64,000 nt of DNA from Sphingomonas swuensis (GCF_039538045.1 NZ_BAABBQ010000001.1:2254001-2318000); one strand, 5' to 3'; shown: positions 36,229 through 46,382, numbered from the stretch's first letter. Notes: a model not told the origin generated them from the letters alone. A program made the numbers and translations.

Positions 36229-37599
36229 TCAGCGCCGCGCCGGCTTTCCGCCCTTGAGCTTCGACTTCTTGATGAGGTCGCCATATTGATGCGCGATCAG
36301 GTGGCCCTGGATCTGGCTGACCGTGTCCATCGTCACGTTGACGACGATGAGCAGGCTGGTGCCGCCGAGATAGAAGGGAATGCCGGCCTGGGTGAACAGG
36401 ATCTCCGGCACCAGGCAGATCAGCGTCAGATAGGCCGCGCCGATGACCGTCAGTCGGGTCAGCAGGTGATCGAAATAACCTTCGGTCGCCTTGCCCGGAC
36501 GGACGCCCGGGACGAACCCGCCATGCTTCTTGAGGTTCTCGGCGGTCTCTTCCGAATTGAACTGCACCGAGGTGTAGAAGAAGCAGAAGAAGATGATCCC
36601 GAGACCGTAGAGGGTCATGAAGATCGGGCTGCCGTGCTGGAGGTAGGTCGACAGCGTGATCAGCCACTCCGACCCGCCCTCGGCACCCGGTGTCGCGCCG
36701 GCCATCTGGATGACGGTCAGCGGCATCAGGAGCAGCGACGAGGCGAAGATCGGCGGAATGACGCCGGCGGTGTTGATCTTGATCGGAAGGTGCGAGCGCT
36801 CCTGCGCCATCATCCCGCGCGCGGTCTGGCGCTTGGGATACTGGATCAGCACGCGGCGCTGCGCACGTTCCATGAAGCAGATGAACAGGATCAGCCCGAC
36901 CGCCATGCCGATGATCAGCATGATGACCAGCGGATCCATCGTTCCCGAACGGCCGCCTTCGAGCATCTGCGCGAGGCCGCGCGGAAGGCTTGCGACGATG
37001 CCGGCCATGATGATCAGCGACACGCCGTTGCCGATTCCGCGGCTGGTGATCTGCTCGCCGATCCACATCAGGAACAGCGTTCCGCCGACAAGGCTGATGG
37101 TGGCGGCGGCGCGGAACAGCAGCCCGGGCTCGACCACGGCGGGGATGCCCTGGTTGGCGCCGAGGCCCTCGAGGCCGACCGCGATGAAGTAGCCCTGCAC
37201 GGTAGTCAGGACGACCGTTAGGTAGCGGGTGTACTGGTTGAGCTTCTTGCGCCCGCCCTCACCCTCTTTCTTGAGAGCCATCATCGGGCCGTACATGGTC
37301 GCGCCGAGCTGCACGACGATCGACGCGGTGATGTAGGGCATGACGCCGAGCGCGATGATGCTCATCCGCTCCAGGCTGCCGCCCGAGAAGGTGTTGAAGA
37401 AGTCCAGCACGCCGCCACGCTGCGTGTTGAACAGCTCGGCCATGGCGCGCGGGTCGATGCCGGGCATCGGCACGTGGCTGAGCAGCCGGAACAGGATCAG
37501 CGCGCCCAGCGTAAACCAGATGCGCTTCTTCAGCTCGGTCGCCTTGCCGAAATTGGCAAGGTTGATGTTCGAAGCCAGTTGTTCGGCTGCGGATGCCAT
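36229..37599 (-). CDS. secY: Preprotein translocase subunit SecY
   Basis: The 456-residue protein has ten membrane spans and conserved SecY segments such as KRIWFTLGALILFRLLSHVPMPGID near the N-terminus, SLIIMAGIVASLPRG and GLGIIFFCFFYTSVQFN. SecY forms the protein-conducting channel with SecE and SecG. It follows rplO after a 146-base gap that contains a palindromic repeat element, so expression may be partly separate from the ribosomal protein genes. Confidence 0.98.
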   Translation of the reverse strand: MASAAEQLASNINLANFGKATELKKRIWFTLGALILFRLLSHVPMPGIDPRAMAELFNTQRGGVLDFFNTFSGGSLERMSIIALGVMPYITASIVVQLGATMYGPMMALKKEGEGGRKKLNQYTRYLTVVLTTVQGYFIAVGLEGLGANQGIPAVVEPGLLFRAAATISLVGGTLFLMWIGEQITSRGIGNGVSLIIMAGIVASLPRGLAQMLEGGRSGTMDPLVIMLIIGMAVGLILFICFMERAQRRVLIQYPKRQTARGMMAQERSHLPIKINTAGVIPPIFASSLLLMPLTVIQMAGATPGAEGGSEWLITLSTYLQHGSPIFMTLYGLGIIFFCFFYTSVQFNSEETAENLKKHGGFVPGVRPGKATEGYFDHLLTRLTVIGAAYLTLICLVPEILFTQAGIPFYLGGTSLLIVVNVTMDTVSQIQGHLIAHQYGDLIKKSKLKGGKPARR

Positions 37600-37660
37600 G
37601 TGTTCTTTTCGTCCCTACCCCGGAGCGCCCCATATAGGGGCGGCATCCGACGATGAAAGC

Positions 37661-37739
37661 CGTTCTCCCGCGAAAGCAGGAGCCCAGTGCCTTCTTCAGC
37701 TTGGGGCGAAAGAACACTGGGCCCCGGCCTTCGCCGGGG
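37661..37739. repeat. Composite palindromic (REP-like) element between rplO and secY
   Basis: Three nested inverted repeats fill this gap. CTCCCGC-GAAA-GCAGGAG (37665-37682) has one mismatch. GCCCAGTG (37682-37689) pairs with CACTGGGC (37715-37722). CCCCGGC-CTTC-GCCGGGG (37722-37739) is a perfect 7-bp hairpin with a tetraloop. The element looks like the dispersed palindromic repeats common in sphingomonad and Caulobacter intergenic regions. A genome-wide copy count is needed to prove it. Confidence 0.65.
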
Positions 37740-37745
37740 AACAGG

Positions 37746-38300
37746 TTACTTGGCCTGCTGCTTGGCGCTCTTGTCGGCCAGGCGAGCTTCGCGCGCCTTG
37801 CCCTTCTTCGCCTTGGCCAGCTCGGCCTTGTCCTTGCGCTCGATCAGTTCGACGCTGCCGCCGGCCTTCTCGATCGCCTCGCGCGCGCCCTTGCTGACGC
37901 CGGCGACGCGGAAGTTGAGCTTGGACGAGAAATCGCCCTTGCCGAGGATGCGGACGCCGTCCTTGCCGCCGCGACCGACACCCGCGGCCTTGAGCGCGTC
38001 ATGATCGATGGTGGCGTTGGCGTCGAGCGTGCCGGCGTCGATCAGCTTCTGGATCGCGCCCAGGTTCACCTCGGCGTGGTCGCGGGCGAAGATGTTGTTG
38101 AAGCCGCGCTTCGGGATCCGCATGTGGAGCGGCATCTGGCCGCCCTCGAAGCCGAAGATCGACACGCCCGAGCGGCTGGTCTGGCCCTTCTGGCCGCGGC
38201 CGGAGGTCTTGCCCTTGCCCGAGCCGATGCCCCGGCCGACCCGCATGCGGGACTTGCGGGCGCCATCGTTGTCGCGGAGTTCGTTCAGCTTGATCGTCAT
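37746..38300 (-). CDS. rplO: 50S ribosomal protein L15
   Basis: The 184-residue protein starts [23 protein letters not shown] after Met, with the Gly-rich [12 protein letters not shown] segment typical of uL15. It is about 40 residues longer than E. coli L15 (144) because of a Lys/Ala-rich C-terminal tail. ATG 38300 is preferred over GTG 38309, which would add three non-conserved residues. Hairpin elements flank the gene on both sides. Confidence 0.97.
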   Translation of the reverse strand: MTIKLNELRDNDGARKSRMRVGRGIGSGKGKTSGRGQKGQTSRSGVSIFGFEGGQMPLHMRIPKRGFNNIFARDHAEVNLGAIQKLIDAGTLDANATIDHDALKAAGVGRGGKDGVRILGKGDFSSKLNFRVAGVSKGAREAIEKAGGSVELIERKDKAELAKAKKGKAREARLADKSAKQQAK

Positions 38301-38376
38301 GTCGTGCACTCGCTTTCGCTTTTGTCGCGCATCTGGCCCCCCGCCGAGACGAGAGGCCAGTCACTTGGATTGAAAT

Positions 38377-38404
38377 GGAAAAGAGCCCCTGCACCGGCAG
38401 GGGC
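38377..38404 (-). terminator. Terminator-like hairpin between rpmD and rplO
   Basis: Read on the minus strand, GCCCCTGC-CGGT-GCAGGGGC is a perfect 8-bp GC-rich stem with a tetraloop, followed by TCTTTTCC. It lies 11 bases after the rpmD stop and about 77 bases before rplO. It should act as an internal attenuator or terminator, so rplO may have its own promoter or receive reduced read-through. Confidence 0.75.
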
Positions 38405-38414
38405 CCAGATCCAA

Positions 38415-38591
38415 CTACTTTTCGACCTTCACCAGATGCTGCACCTTGCGGATCTGGCCGAGGACCTCGGGGGTCTCCTCCACTTCCACGGTGCGGTGCA
38501 TCTTGTTGAGCCCGAGACCGACCAGCGTTGCGCGCTGGGTCTTGTCACGGCGGATCGGCGAACCCGTCTGGGTGATCTTGATGGTCGCCAC
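38415..38591 (-). CDS. rpmD: 50S ribosomal protein L30
   Basis: This 58-residue protein starts at GTG 38591 and reads [17 protein letters not shown], with the uL30 signature [18 protein letters not shown]. The length is normal (E. coli 59). It sits five bases after rpsE and is the usual spc neighbour of S5 and L15. Confidence 0.96.
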   Translation of the reverse strand: MATIKITQTGSPIRRDKTQRATLVGLGLNKMHRTVEVEETPEVLGQIRKVQHLVKVEK

Positions 38592-38596
38592 TGGGG

Positions 38597-39361
38597 TTAC
38601 TCCGTGATGCTTTCTGCGGTGGCCTCGGCCTCCGCCTGGCTCGCTCCGCCGCGGCCGAGCAGGTCGGCGATCTTCTTGCCGCGACGCTGCGCCACCGAGC
38701 GGGGGCTGGTCTGTTCCTTGAGCGCCTCGAAGGTCGCGCGGATCATGTTGTACGGGTTCGAGGTGCCGACCGACTTGGTCACCACGTCGGCCACGCCGAG
38801 GCTCTCGAAGATGGCGCGCATCGGGCCACCCGCGATGATCCCGGTTCCGGCCGGAGCCGAGCGAAGCGCGACCTTGCCGGCGCCGAAGTGGCCCTTGCCG
38901 TCATGGTGAAGCGTACGTCCGTCACGCAGCGGAACGCGGATCATGGCCTTCTTGGCCGCCGCGGTCGCCTTGCTGATGGCTTCCGGGACTTCGCGGGCCT
39001 TGCCGTGGCCGAAGCCCGCACGACCCTTGCCGTCGCCGACCACGACCAGCGCCGCGAAGCCGAAGCGCTTGCCGCCCTTCACCGTCTTCGAGACGCGGTT
39101 GATGTGGACCAGCTTCTCGATCAGCTCCTCGCCGCCATCGTCGTCGCCGCCGCGACCGCCACGGCGATCGTCACGACGTCCGCCGCCACGATTGCCGCCA
39201 CCGCGATTGTCACGGCCACCGCCGCGACCGCCGCGACCGCCACCACCGCGAGGACCGCGCGAGTCTTGCTGCGGAGCGGCCTGGCCGGCGTCGGCGGCTT
39301 CGGCAGCCGCCGGAGCGTCGGGAGTGCCCGCCTGGGTCTGGGTTTCGATCTCGTCAGCCAT
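38597..39361 (-). CDS. rpsE: 30S ribosomal protein S5 with long RGG-rich N-terminus
   Basis: The 254-residue protein contains a normal uS5 core from about residue 78 ([21 protein letters not shown]) to the C-terminus; E. coli S5 has 167 residues. The N-terminal extension is low-complexity: an Ala/Asp/Gln-rich lead followed by repeated RGG and RGGGR units interleaved with Asp and Asn. ATG 39361 is chosen over GTG 39364. S5 takes part in decoding fidelity and mRNA unwinding at the entry tunnel. Confidence 0.96.
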   Translation of the reverse strand: MADEIETQTQAGTPDAPAAAEAADAGQAAPQQDSRGPRGGGGRGGRGGGRDNRGGGNRGGGRRDDRRGGRGGDDDGGEELIEKLVHINRVSKTVKGGKRFGFAALVVVGDGKGRAGFGHGKAREVPEAISKATAAAKKAMIRVPLRDGRTLHHDGKGHFGAGKVALRSAPAGTGIIAGGPMRAIFESLGVADVVTKSVGTSNPYNMIRATFEALKEQTSPRSVAQRRGKKIADLLGRGGASQAEAEATAESITE

Positions 39362-39364
39362 CAC

Positions 39365-39718
39365 TTAGAACTCCAGGCCGCCTTCACGGGCGGCGTCGGC
39401 CAGGGCCTTGACCCGACCATGGAAAAGGAACCCGCCACGGTCGAACACGACGCGGTCGACACCAGCCGCCTTGGCGCGCTCGGCCAGGGTCTTGCCGACC
39501 AGCGCCGCACCATCGGTGGTGGCGTTGGTCTTGCCGCGCAGGTCCTTGTCGAGCGTCGAAGCCGAGACGATGGTCCGGCCCGCCGCGTCGTCGATCACCT
39601 GCGCATAGATGTGCCGGCCCGAGCGATGCACGGAAAGCCGCGGCTTGCCGGCACTGCGCGAACGAAGCGTGGTGCGCACCCGGCGACGACGCCGGTCGAA
39701 GAGGGAGAGCTTGGCCAT
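39365..39718 (-). CDS. rplR: 50S ribosomal protein L18
   Basis: The 117-residue protein matches E. coli L18 in length and has the uL18 features [28 protein letters not shown] and the C-terminal [25 protein letters not shown]. It binds 5S rRNA. The start overlaps the rplF stop by one base. Confidence 0.97.
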   Translation of the reverse strand: MAKLSLFDRRRRRVRTTLRSRSAGKPRLSVHRSGRHIYAQVIDDAAGRTIVSASTLDKDLRGKTNATTDGAALVGKTLAERAKAAGVDRVVFDRGGFLFHGRVKALADAAREGGLEF

Positions 39719-40254
39719 TACTTCTTCTTCCCTTCCTTGCGGAAGATGAACTCGCCGCGGTACTTGATGCCCTTGCCCTTGTACGGCTCGGGCTTACGCC
39801 AGCGACGGATCTCAGCCGCGACCTGACCGACCTTCTGCTTGTCGATGCCGCTGATCTCGACCGTGTTGGGGTCGGGAGTCTTGACGTCGATGCCCTCGGG
39901 GATCGCGTAGTTGACGTCGTGGCTGTAGCCGAGCTGCAGGCGCAGGTTCTTGCCCTGGGCCGCCGCGCGATAGCCGACGCCGGTGATCTCGAGCACCTTG
40001 GTGAAGCCCTCGGTCACGCCGGTAACCAGGTTCAGCACGTTGGTACGCTGCATCCCCCAGGCCGCGCGCGAACGCTGGCTGTCGTTGACGGGCTGCACGC
40101 TGATCTGGCCATCCTCGACCGAGGTACGGACCAGCTCGTCGAGCACGGACATCGAGAGGGTGCCCTTGGGACCCTTCACGGTGAGGTTGGAACCCTCGAG
40201 GGTCGCCGTCACCCCGGCCGGAACCGGGACCGGCTTCTTGCCGATACGGGACAT
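39718..40254 (-). CDS. rplF: 50S ribosomal protein L6
   Basis: ATG 40254 gives 178 residues, beginning [15 protein letters not shown] and containing [21 protein letters not shown] and the C-terminal [12 protein letters not shown] signature of uL6. E. coli L6 has 177. It lies one base after the rpsH stop. Confidence 0.98.
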   Translation of the reverse strand: MSRIGKKPVPVPAGVTATLEGSNLTVKGPKGTLSMSVLDELVRTSVEDGQISVQPVNDSQRSRAAWGMQRTNVLNLVTGVTEGFTKVLEITGVGYRAAAQGKNLRLQLGYSHDVNYAIPEGIDVKTPDPNTVEISGIDKQKVGQVAAEIRRWRKPEPYKGKGIKYRGEFIFRKEGKKK

Positions 40255-40255
40255 C

Positions 40256-40651
40256 TTAGAACACCTCCGCCAGAACCTCGCCGCCGACGTTCTGCTCACG
40301 TGCTTCCGCGTCGGAAAGCACGCCGCGAGGCGTCGAGACGATGGTCATGCCAAGGCCGTTGCGGACCCGCGGCAGCTCACGAGCACCCGAATAGACCCGG
40401 CGACCGGGCTTCGAGACGCGCGCCAGATGCTGGATCGCCGGCTGGCCTTCGAAATATTTGAGTTCGATCCGTAGGCCCTTCTGGCCCGACAGTTCTTCCT
40501 CGGAGTATCCGCGGATGTAGCCTTCGCGCTGAAGCACGTCGAGGACGTGGGCGCGCAGCTTGGAAGCCGGCGTAAGGACGCTGTCCTTCTTCGCCTGCTG
40601 GCCGTTGCGGATGCGGGTGAGCATATCACCCAGGGGATCGGTCATCGCCAT
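40256..40651 (-). CDS. rpsH: 30S ribosomal protein S8
   Basis: ATG 40651 gives 131 residues starting [18 protein letters not shown], equivalent to the E. coli start; the second ATG at 40645 would remove two residues. The C-terminal block [17 protein letters not shown] is the uS8 16S rRNA-binding region. S8 represses the spc operon in E. coli; I did not identify the matching mRNA site here. Confidence 0.98.
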   Translation of the reverse strand: MAMTDPLGDMLTRIRNGQQAKKDSVLTPASKLRAHVLDVLQREGYIRGYSEEELSGQKGLRIELKYFEGQPAIQHLARVSKPGRRVYSGARELPRVRNGLGMTIVSTPRGVLSDAEAREQNVGGEVLAEVF

Positions 40652-40662
40652 TCTTGTGGCCC

Positions 40663-40968
40663 TTACCAGCTCGACTTCGTGAGGCCCGGGATCAGGCCCT
40701 TGTTGCCCATTTCCCGAAGCATCACGCGCGAAAGACGGAACTTGCGGTAATAAGCGCGGGACCGGCCCGTCAGCTCGCACCGGTTGCGGATGCGGGTCGG
40801 ATTGCCGTTACGCGGCAGCTCCGCCATCTTCAGACGTGCGATCAGACGCTCGGTCTCGTCGAGGCTCTCGTCGTTCGCGATTGCCTTGAGCTTGGCGTAC
40901 TTGGCCGCCTGCTTCTCGACGAGCTTCTTGCGACGCTCGTTCTTGTTGATGGAACTCAGTTTCGCCAT
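40663..40968 (-). CDS. rpsN: 30S ribosomal protein S14
   Basis: The 101-residue protein is the long, zinc-free form of uS14 (same length as E. coli), with [20 protein letters not shown] where zinc forms have CxxC motifs. It assembles late into the 30S head. Position between rplE and rpsH is standard. Confidence 0.98.
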   Translation of the reverse strand: MAKLSSINKNERRKKLVEKQAAKYAKLKAIANDESLDETERLIARLKMAELPRNGNPTRIRNRCELTGRSRAYYRKFRLSRVMLREMGNKGLIPGLTKSSW

Positions 40969-40989
40969 GACTTAAGTTCTCCTAACCGC

Positions 40990-41574
40990 TTACGCGGCAG
41001 CCTTCTGCTGGTCCGCGTCTGCGGGGAACGGGAAGTTGAAGAGGCGGAGCAGCTCGCGCGCTTCCTCGTCGGTCTTCGCCGTGGTGGTGACGATGATGTC
41101 CATGCCCCGGACCTTGTCGATCTGGTCATAGTTGATCTCGGGGAACACGATCTGCTCCTTGAGACCCATCGCGTAATTGCCACGACCATCGAAGCTCTTC
41201 GGGTTGAGGCCGCGGAAGTCGCGGACCCGGGGAAGAGCGATGGTCACGAGCCGGTCGAGGAACTCGTACATGCGCTCGCGGCGAAGGGTGACCTTGCAAC
41301 CGATCGGCATGCCCTCGCGCAGCTTGAACTGCGCGATCGACTTCTTGGCCTTGGTGATGACCGGCTTCTGGCCGGAGATCGCCTGCATCTCGGCCGCGGC
41401 GGCCTCGACCTTCTTCTTGTCCTGGGTCGCCTCGCCGACGCCCATGTTGATGACGATCTTCTCCAGGCGCGGAACCTCCATGCGGTTCTTGTACCCGAAC
41501 TTCTCGGTCATCGCCTTGGCGATGCGCTCGTCATAATCCTTCCGCAGGCGCGGAGTATAAGTGGCCTCAGCCAT
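40990..41574 (-). CDS. rplE: 50S ribosomal protein L5
   Basis: The 194-residue protein has uL5 features [36 protein letters not shown] and [10 protein letters not shown]. It is 15 residues longer than E. coli L5, including a short C-terminal tail ([10 protein letters not shown]). It binds 5S rRNA. Its start overlaps the rplX stop by eight bases. Confidence 0.98.
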   Translation of the reverse strand: MAEATYTPRLRKDYDERIAKAMTEKFGYKNRMEVPRLEKIVINMGVGEATQDKKKVEAAAAEMQAISGQKPVITKAKKSIAQFKLREGMPIGCKVTLRRERMYEFLDRLVTIALPRVRDFRGLNPKSFDGRGNYAMGLKEQIVFPEINYDQIDKVRGMDIIVTTTAKTDEEARELLRLFNFPFPADADQQKAAA

Positions 41575-41887
41575 TGATCAGCTCCCCGGACTTGGCCGCA
41601 ACGCGCACCTTCTTGCCGTCGCGCTCCTCGAAGCGGACGCGGGTGGCCTTGCCCGTCTTGGGATCGGCAATCGCGACCTTCGAGACGTGCAGCGGCGCTT
41701 CCTTGCGCTCCAGACCGCCCTGGGGGGCTGCCTGGGTCGGCTTCTTGTGACGGACGGCGACATTGACGCCGCTCACCACGACCTTCTGTTCCTTCGGCAT
41801 GGACTGGACGACCTCACCGGTCTTGCCCTTGTCCTTGCCCGAGAGGACGACGACCTTGTCGCCCTTCTTGATCTTCGCGGCGGCCAT
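41567..41887 (-). CDS. rplX: 50S ribosomal protein L24
   Basis: The 106-residue protein starts [24 protein letters not shown], the KOW motif of uL24, an early assembly initiator of the 50S subunit. It overlaps rplE by eight bases and rplN by one, indicating coupled translation. Confidence 0.98.
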   Translation of the reverse strand: MAAAKIKKGDKVVVLSGKDKGKTGEVVQSMPKEQKVVVSGVNVAVRHKKPTQAAPQGGLERKEAPLHVSKVAIADPKTGKATRVRFEERDGKKVRVAAKSGELING

Positions 41888-42255
41888 TACAGCACCTCCG
41901 GCGCAAGGCTGATGATCTTCATGTGCTTCTTGGCGCGCAGTTCGCGCACCACCGGCCCGAAGATACGAGTGCCGATCGGCTCCTCGTTCTTGTTGACCAG
42001 CACGGCGGCATTGCTGTCGAAGCGGATCACCGAACCGTCGGGACGGCGGATGTCCTTAGCGGTGCGAACGATGACTGCGCGATGCACGTCACCCTTCTTC
42101 ACACGGCCCTTCGGAGCAGCTTCCTTGACCGACACGACGATGATGTCGCCGACGCTCGCGGTGCGGCGCTTGGATCCGCCAAGCACCTTGATGCACATGA
42201 CGCGCTTGGCGCCGCTGTTGTCCGCGACATCGAGGTTGGACTGCATCTGGATCAT
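41887..42255 (-). CDS. rplN: 50S ribosomal protein L14
   Basis: The 122-residue protein starts [21 protein letters not shown], with [18 protein letters not shown], classic uL14. It sits at the subunit interface. The next upstream gene, rpsQ, ends 29 bases away. Confidence 0.98.
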   Translation of the reverse strand: MIQMQSNLDVADNSGAKRVMCIKVLGGSKRRTASVGDIIVVSVKEAAPKGRVKKGDVHRAVIVRTAKDIRRPDGSVIRFDSNAAVLVNKNEEPIGTRIFGPVVRELRAKKHMKIISLAPEVL

Positions 42256-42284
42256 GGGTCTATCCTATCCTTGTCCAGAGCCGC

Positions 42285-42560
42285 TCAGACGTTGGCCGCT
42301 TCGGCCAGGTCGGAGGCTTTCGCCTCGCCAACCAGTCCGGCAACGGTCCAGGTCTTGAGCTTCGAAATCGGAGCGCATTCTTCAATGCGAACCTGCTGAC
42401 CCACCGAAAAGGCATTCGCCTCGTCGTGGGCATGGTACTTCTTCGACAGCTTGATGATCTTGCCGTACAGCGGGTGCTTCACCCGCCGCTCGACACGGAC
42501 CACCACGGTCTTGTCACCCTTGTCGGACACCACGGTGCCGGTGAGGACGCGCTTTGGCAT
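42285..42560 (-). CDS. rpsQ: 30S ribosomal protein S17
   Basis: The 91-residue protein starts [21 protein letters not shown] and contains [19 protein letters not shown], the uS17 core. It is a primary 16S rRNA binder. The C-terminus is a few residues longer than in E. coli (84). Confidence 0.98.
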   Translation of the reverse strand: MPKRVLTGTVVSDKGDKTVVVRVERRVKHPLYGKIIKLSKKYHAHDEANAFSVGQQVRIEECAPISKLKTWTVAGLVGEAKASDLAEAANV

Positions 42561-42571
42561 CTATTCTCTCC

Positions 42572-42784
42572 TCAGCCCTGCGGCGCCGAGGCGCTCTTCG
42601 AGCGCTGGCCCTGCAGGGTCTTGATGCGGGCGATGGTCCGGCGGACCTCGCGAACCCGGCTCGGCTTCTCCAGCTGGTTGGTCGCCGCCTGGAAGCGCAG
42701 GTTGAACTGCTCGCGCTTCAGCTCGGAGAGCTGGCTCGACAGCTGGTCGTCGGACTTCACCGACAGGTCGTCACGGTTCGCCAT
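42572..42784 (-). CDS. rpmC: 50S ribosomal protein L29
   Basis: The 70-residue helical protein has the uL29 pattern [20 protein letters not shown] and [10 protein letters not shown]. It lies at the polypeptide exit tunnel, where it helps dock SRP and trigger factor. It is two bases from rplP. Confidence 0.97.
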   Translation of the reverse strand: MANRDDLSVKSDDQLSSQLSELKREQFNLRFQAATNQLEKPSRVREVRRTIARIKTLQGQRSKSASAPQG

Positions 42785-42786
42785 CG

Positions 42787-43218
42787 TCAGTCGGCCTCGA
42801 TCAGGGTTTCGCCAAGGCGGGCGACCACCTTGACCTTGATGGGGAGCTTCTCAGCCGCCCGCTCGAACGCCGTCTTGGCGAGCGGACCGGGAACGCCGTC
42901 GAGCTCGAACAGGATGCGGCCGGGCTTGACCCGGGCGACCCAGAACTCGGGCGAGCCCTTGCCCGAGCCCATGCGGACTTCGGCAGGCTTGCTCGACACC
43001 GGCAGGTCCGGGAAGATCCGGATCCACAAGCGACCCTGGCGCTTGATGTGACGGGTGATCGCGCGGCGAGCCGCTTCGATCTGGCGGGCGGTGATTCGCT
43101 CCGGCTCCATCGCCTTCAGGCCGAAGGCGCCGAAGTTGAGCTCGGTTCCACCCTTGGCATTGCCATGGATGCGGCCCTTGAAGGCCTTGCGGAACTTGGT
43201 GCGCTTTGGTTGCAGCAT
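42787..43218 (-). CDS. rplP: 50S ribosomal protein L16
   Basis: The 143-residue protein starts [19 protein letters not shown] and has [20 protein letters not shown] and [18 protein letters not shown], the uL16 signatures. It shapes the A-site tRNA pocket of the 50S subunit. It is slightly longer than in E. coli (136). Confidence 0.98.
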   Translation of the reverse strand: MLQPKRTKFRKAFKGRIHGNAKGGTELNFGAFGLKAMEPERITARQIEAARRAITRHIKRQGRLWIRIFPDLPVSSKPAEVRMGSGKGSPEFWVARVKPGRILFELDGVPGPLAKTAFERAAEKLPIKVKVVARLGETLIEAD

Positions 43219-43230
43219 GGTTCTTCGTCC

Positions 43231-43944
43231 TTACCGGCGACGATCGTCGTCGCGCGCAGGGCGGACGCCGGAGGTCTGTGCTTCCATCATCAGCCGGTCC
43301 TGGGCGAGCGGGTCGTGACCCAGGATCTCACCCTTGAACACCCACACCTTGACGCCGCACACACCGTAAGCGGTGTGGGCCTGGGCCTCGGCATAGTCGA
43401 CGTTGCCGCGCAGCGTGTGAAGCGGCACGCGGCCTTCGCGATAGCGCTCCGAGCGGGCGATCTCGGCGCCGCCGAGACGGCCGCCGCACTCGATCCGGAT
43501 GCCTTCCGCGCCAAGGCGGAGAGCCGACTGGACCGCGCGCTTCATCGCCCGGCGGAACGCGATACGGCGCTCCAGCTGGTCGGCGATGCCCTGAGCCACG
43601 AGGCGGGCGTCGACTTCCGGCTTGCGGATCTCGACGATGTTGAGACTGACTTCCGAACCCGTCATCTTGGACAGGATCTTCTTCAGCTTCTCGATGTCGG
43701 TGCCCTTCTTGCCGATGATCACGCCAGGGCGCGCGGCATAGATGGAGACGCGGCACAGCTTGGCCGGACGCTCGATGACCACCTTGGAGATCGCGGCCTG
43801 CGGCAGCGTCTTCATGATGTACTGGCGGATCTTGAGATCCTCCAGCAGCAGCCGGCCGTAGTCCTGACCTTCCGCGAACCAGCGGCTGTCCCAGGTGCGG
43901 TTGATCTGCAGCCGGAGGCCGATCGGATTGCTCTTCTGACCCAT
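43231..43944 (-). CDS. rpsC: 30S ribosomal protein S3
   Basis: The 237-residue protein starts [22 protein letters not shown]. It contains a KH domain ([17 protein letters not shown]) and the C-terminal [20 protein letters not shown]3 forms part of the mRNA entry helicase centre with S4 and S5. Its start overlaps the rplV stop by one base. Confidence 0.98.
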   Translation of the reverse strand: MGQKSNPIGLRLQINRTWDSRWFAEGQDYGRLLLEDLKIRQYIMKTLPQAAISKVVIERPAKLCRVSIYAARPGVIIGKKGTDIEKLKKILSKMTGSEVSLNIVEIRKPEVDARLVAQGIADQLERRIAFRRAMKRAVQSALRLGAEGIRIECGGRLGGAEIARSERYREGRVPLHTLRGNVDYAEAQAHTAYGVCGVKVWVFKGEILGHDPLAQDRLMMEAQTSGVRPARDDDRRR

Positions 43945-44321
43945 TAGGCTTCTTCCTGCTCGCGCACGACGACGCGGATTCGGCTGAACGGCTTGACGAT
44001 GCGGCTCGACCGGCCGCGGGCGCGGGTGGCGAAACGCTTCATCGAGATCGACTTGCCGACACTGGCCTCGGCGACGACGAGAGCGTCGACGTCGAGGTTG
44101 TGGTTGTTCTCGGCATTGGCCACGGCCGAAGCCAGGACCTTGTAGACGTCCTCGCTCATGCCCTTGGGGCTGAACTTCAGGATGTTCAGCGCTTCCTCAA
44201 CCCGACGGCCGCGGATCAGCTGCGCCACCAGGTTCAGCTTGCGCGCCGAGCCACGGATGGTGTTGCCGACCGCGAGCGCTTCCTTGTCGCCCACGCGACG
44301 GGGTGCTGCTGCCTTGCCCAT
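43944..44321 (-). CDS. rplV: 50S ribosomal protein L22
   Basis: The 125-residue protein contains [22 protein letters not shown] and the tunnel-lining hairpin [21 protein letters not shown] typical of uL22. It is about 15 residues longer than in E. coli, mostly at the N-terminus. It overlaps rpsS by one base. Confidence 0.98.
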   Translation of the reverse strand: MGKAAAPRRVGDKEALAVGNTIRGSARKLNLVAQLIRGRRVEEALNILKFSPKGMSEDVYKVLASAVANAENNHNLDVDALVVAEASVGKSISMKRFATRARGRSSRIVKPFSRIRVVVREQEEA

Positions 44322-44596
44322 TAGCGCTTGCCCTTCTTGTCGGCGGCGTGGCCGGGGAAGAAGCGGGTCGGAGCGAACTCGCCCAGCTTCATGCCGACCA
44401 TGTCCTCGTTGACCGACACCGGCACGAACTTGCGGCCGTTGTAGACATTGAAGGTCAGGCCGACGAACTGCGGGAGGATGGTCGAGCGGCGCGACCAGGT
44501 CTTGATCGGCGCGCGAGCACCCGCGTCCTGAGCGGCTTCAGCCTTCTTCAGGAGCGACAGTTCGACGAACGGACCCTTCCAGACGGAACGAGCCAT
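44321..44596 (-). CDS. rpsS: 30S ribosomal protein S19
   Basis: The 91-residue protein starts [18 protein letters not shown], with [20 protein letters not shown] and [19 protein letters not shown], standard uS19. It contacts S13 and A-site tRNA in the 30S head. It is four bases after rplB. Confidence 0.98.
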   Translation of the reverse strand: MARSVWKGPFVELSLLKKAEAAQDAGARAPIKTWSRRSTILPQFVGLTFNVYNGRKFVPVSVNEDMVGMKLGEFAPTRFFPGHAADKKGKR

Positions 44597-44599
44597 CTC

Positions 44600-45436
44600 T
44601 TAGCCCTTCTTCTTGGCGTGACGGCTACGGATGATGAACTTGTCCGTTGCCTTGTTGTGACGGGTGCGGGCACCCTTGGTCGGCTTGCCCCACGGGGTAA
44701 CCGGGTGACGGCCGCCCGAGGTCCGGCCTTCACCACCGCCGTGCGGGTGGTCGACCGGGTTCTTGGCGACACCGCGGGTCAGCGGGCGCTTGCCGAGCCA
44801 GCGGGTACGGCCGGCCTTGGCGAGGGTCTGGTTGCCGTTGTCCGGGTTGGACACCGCACCGACGGTCGCCATGCAGTCCGAGCGGACATAGCGCTGCTCG
44901 CCCGAGTTGAGGCGGACGATGACCATGCCCTTGTCGCGACCGACGACCTGCACATAGGTGCCGGCGGCGCGGGCGATCTGGCCACCCTTGCCGGGCTTGA
45001 GCTCGACATTGTGGACGATGGTCCCGACCGGCATCTGGCCGACTTCCATCGCGTTGCCCGGCTTCACGTCGACCTTCTTGCCGGCGATGACCTTGTCGCC
45101 CGGAGCAAGACGCTGCGGCGCGAGGATGTAGGCCTGCTCGCCGCCCTCGTAGGTGACAAGCGCGATGAACGCCGACCGGTTCGGGTCATACTCGAGCCGC
45201 TCGACGGTGGCCGAGACGTCCCAGGTACGACGCTTGAAGTCGATGATCCGGTACTTCTGCTTGTGGCCGCCCGCGATGCCGCGGCTGGTCACATGGCCCT
45301 TGTTGTTGCGGCCACCGGTCTTGTGCTTGCCCTCGGTCAGCGCCTTGACGGGCTTGCCCTTCCAGAGCGCGCTCTTGTCGACGAGGATGAGGCCACGGCG
45401 GGCCGGGCTCGTCGGCTTATATGCTTTGAGTGCCAT
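44600..45436 (-). CDS. rplB: 50S ribosomal protein L2
   Basis: The 278-residue protein has uL2 landmarks [32 protein letters not shown] and the C-terminal peptidyl-transferase-centre loop [21 protein letters not shown]. coli L2 has 273. It is essential for subunit joining and peptidyl transfer. Confidence 0.98.
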   Translation of the reverse strand: MALKAYKPTSPARRGLILVDKSALWKGKPVKALTEGKHKTGGRNNKGHVTSRGIAGGHKQKYRIIDFKRRTWDVSATVERLEYDPNRSAFIALVTYEGGEQAYILAPQRLAPGDKVIAGKKVDVKPGNAMEVGQMPVGTIVHNVELKPGKGGQIARAAGTYVQVVGRDKGMVIVRLNSGEQRYVRSDCMATVGAVSNPDNGNQTLAKAGRTRWLGKRPLTRGVAKNPVDHPHGGGEGRTSGGRHPVTPWGKPTKGARTRHNKATDKFIIRSRHAKKKG

Positions 45437-45442
45437 GGCTCG

Positions 45443-45760
45443 TTAGATCCCGCTCGTGATGTCGATCGACTGGCCCTCGGCGAGGGTGACGATCGCCTTC
45501 TTGGCGTCCGACCGCTGGTAGGGCTTGCCCTTCCACTTCTTGGTCTTGCCCTTGGTCACCAGGGTGTTGACCCCGGTCACGGTGACGTTGAACAGCGCCT
45601 CGACAGCCGCCTTGATCTGCGGCTTGCTGGCGTCGCCCGCCACCTTGAACACGACCGCATTATGCTCGGAGAGCATGGTCGACTTCTCGGTGATGTGCGG
45701 ACCGCGGATCACGTCATAGTGGCGATTGTCGATCGCCGTGGCTTCTGGCTTCTTAGCCAT
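45443..45760 (-). CDS. rplW: 50S ribosomal protein L23
   Basis: The 105-residue protein has [23 protein letters not shown] and [20 protein letters not shown], the uL23 core. It is the docking site for trigger factor and SRP at the exit tunnel. The start overlaps the rplD stop by eight bases. Confidence 0.98.
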   Translation of the reverse strand: MAKKPEATAIDNRHYDVIRGPHITEKSTMLSEHNAVVFKVAGDASKPQIKAAVEALFNVTVTGVNTLVTKGKTKKWKGKPYQRSDAKKAIVTLAEGQSIDITSGI

Positions 45761-46379
45761 TGAACCGGGCCTCCAGCTTCTCGAGCGCAGCGCGGGTCAG
45801 GACCAGCGTTTCATGGCGCATGATGTCGTAGACGTTCGCACCGACCGCCGGCATCAGGTTGATGCCATGAAGGTTGGACGAGGCGTTGGCGAAGCTGACG
45901 TTCAGCGCGTCACCGTCGATCACCAGCGCGCTCTTGCCGAAGCCGAGCTTGCCGAGCCGCTCAACCAGCGCCTTGGTCTTGCCTTCCGGCACGTCGAGGT
46001 TGTCGACGACGATCAGCTGACCGCCCTGCGCCTTGCTCGACAGCGCCATCTTCAGGCCCAGCGCACGAACCTTCTTGTTCAGCGACAGCGTGAACAGACG
46101 GGCACGCGGGCCATGGGCCTTGCCGCCGCCGATGAAGATCGGGGCGCGGCGATCGCCGTGACGAGCGGTACCGCCGCCCTTCTGGCGACCGAACTTCTTG
46201 CCGGTGCGGGCAACATCCGAACGCTCGCGGGCGGCGCGAGCCATCCCGCGGCGGTTGGCGAGCTGCCAGGTGACGACCCGGTGCAGGATGTCGGCGCGGG
46301 GCTCGACGCCGAACACGGCATCATTGAGCTCGACGTCGCCATTCCCGCCCGCGTCGAGGGTCTTGACTTCGACCTTCAT
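45753..46379 (-). CDS. rplD: 50S ribosomal protein L4
   Basis: The 208-residue protein has the tunnel-loop signature [20 protein letters not shown] and the C-terminal [22 protein letters not shown]. In E. coli L4 also represses the S10 operon through its leader. No closely similar leader is obvious here, but a 207-base spacer lies two genes upstream. Confidence 0.98.
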   Translation of the reverse strand: MKVEVKTLDAGGNGDVELNDAVFGVEPRADILHRVVTWQLANRRGMARAARERSDVARTGKKFGRQKGGGTARHGDRRAPIFIGGGKAHGPRARLFTLSLNKKVRALGLKMALSSKAQGGQLIVVDNLDVPEGKTKALVERLGKLGFGKSALVIDGDALNVSFANASSNLHGINLMPAVGANVYDIMRHETLVLTRAALEKLEARFNG

Positions 46380-46382
46380 CGC

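Noticed and set aside
39130..39270. Short periodic GCC/CGC-rich repeats that could be mistaken for a CRISPR or satellite
   Set aside because: They are codons of the RGG-rich tail of S5. No unique spacers exist and the reading frame is kept.
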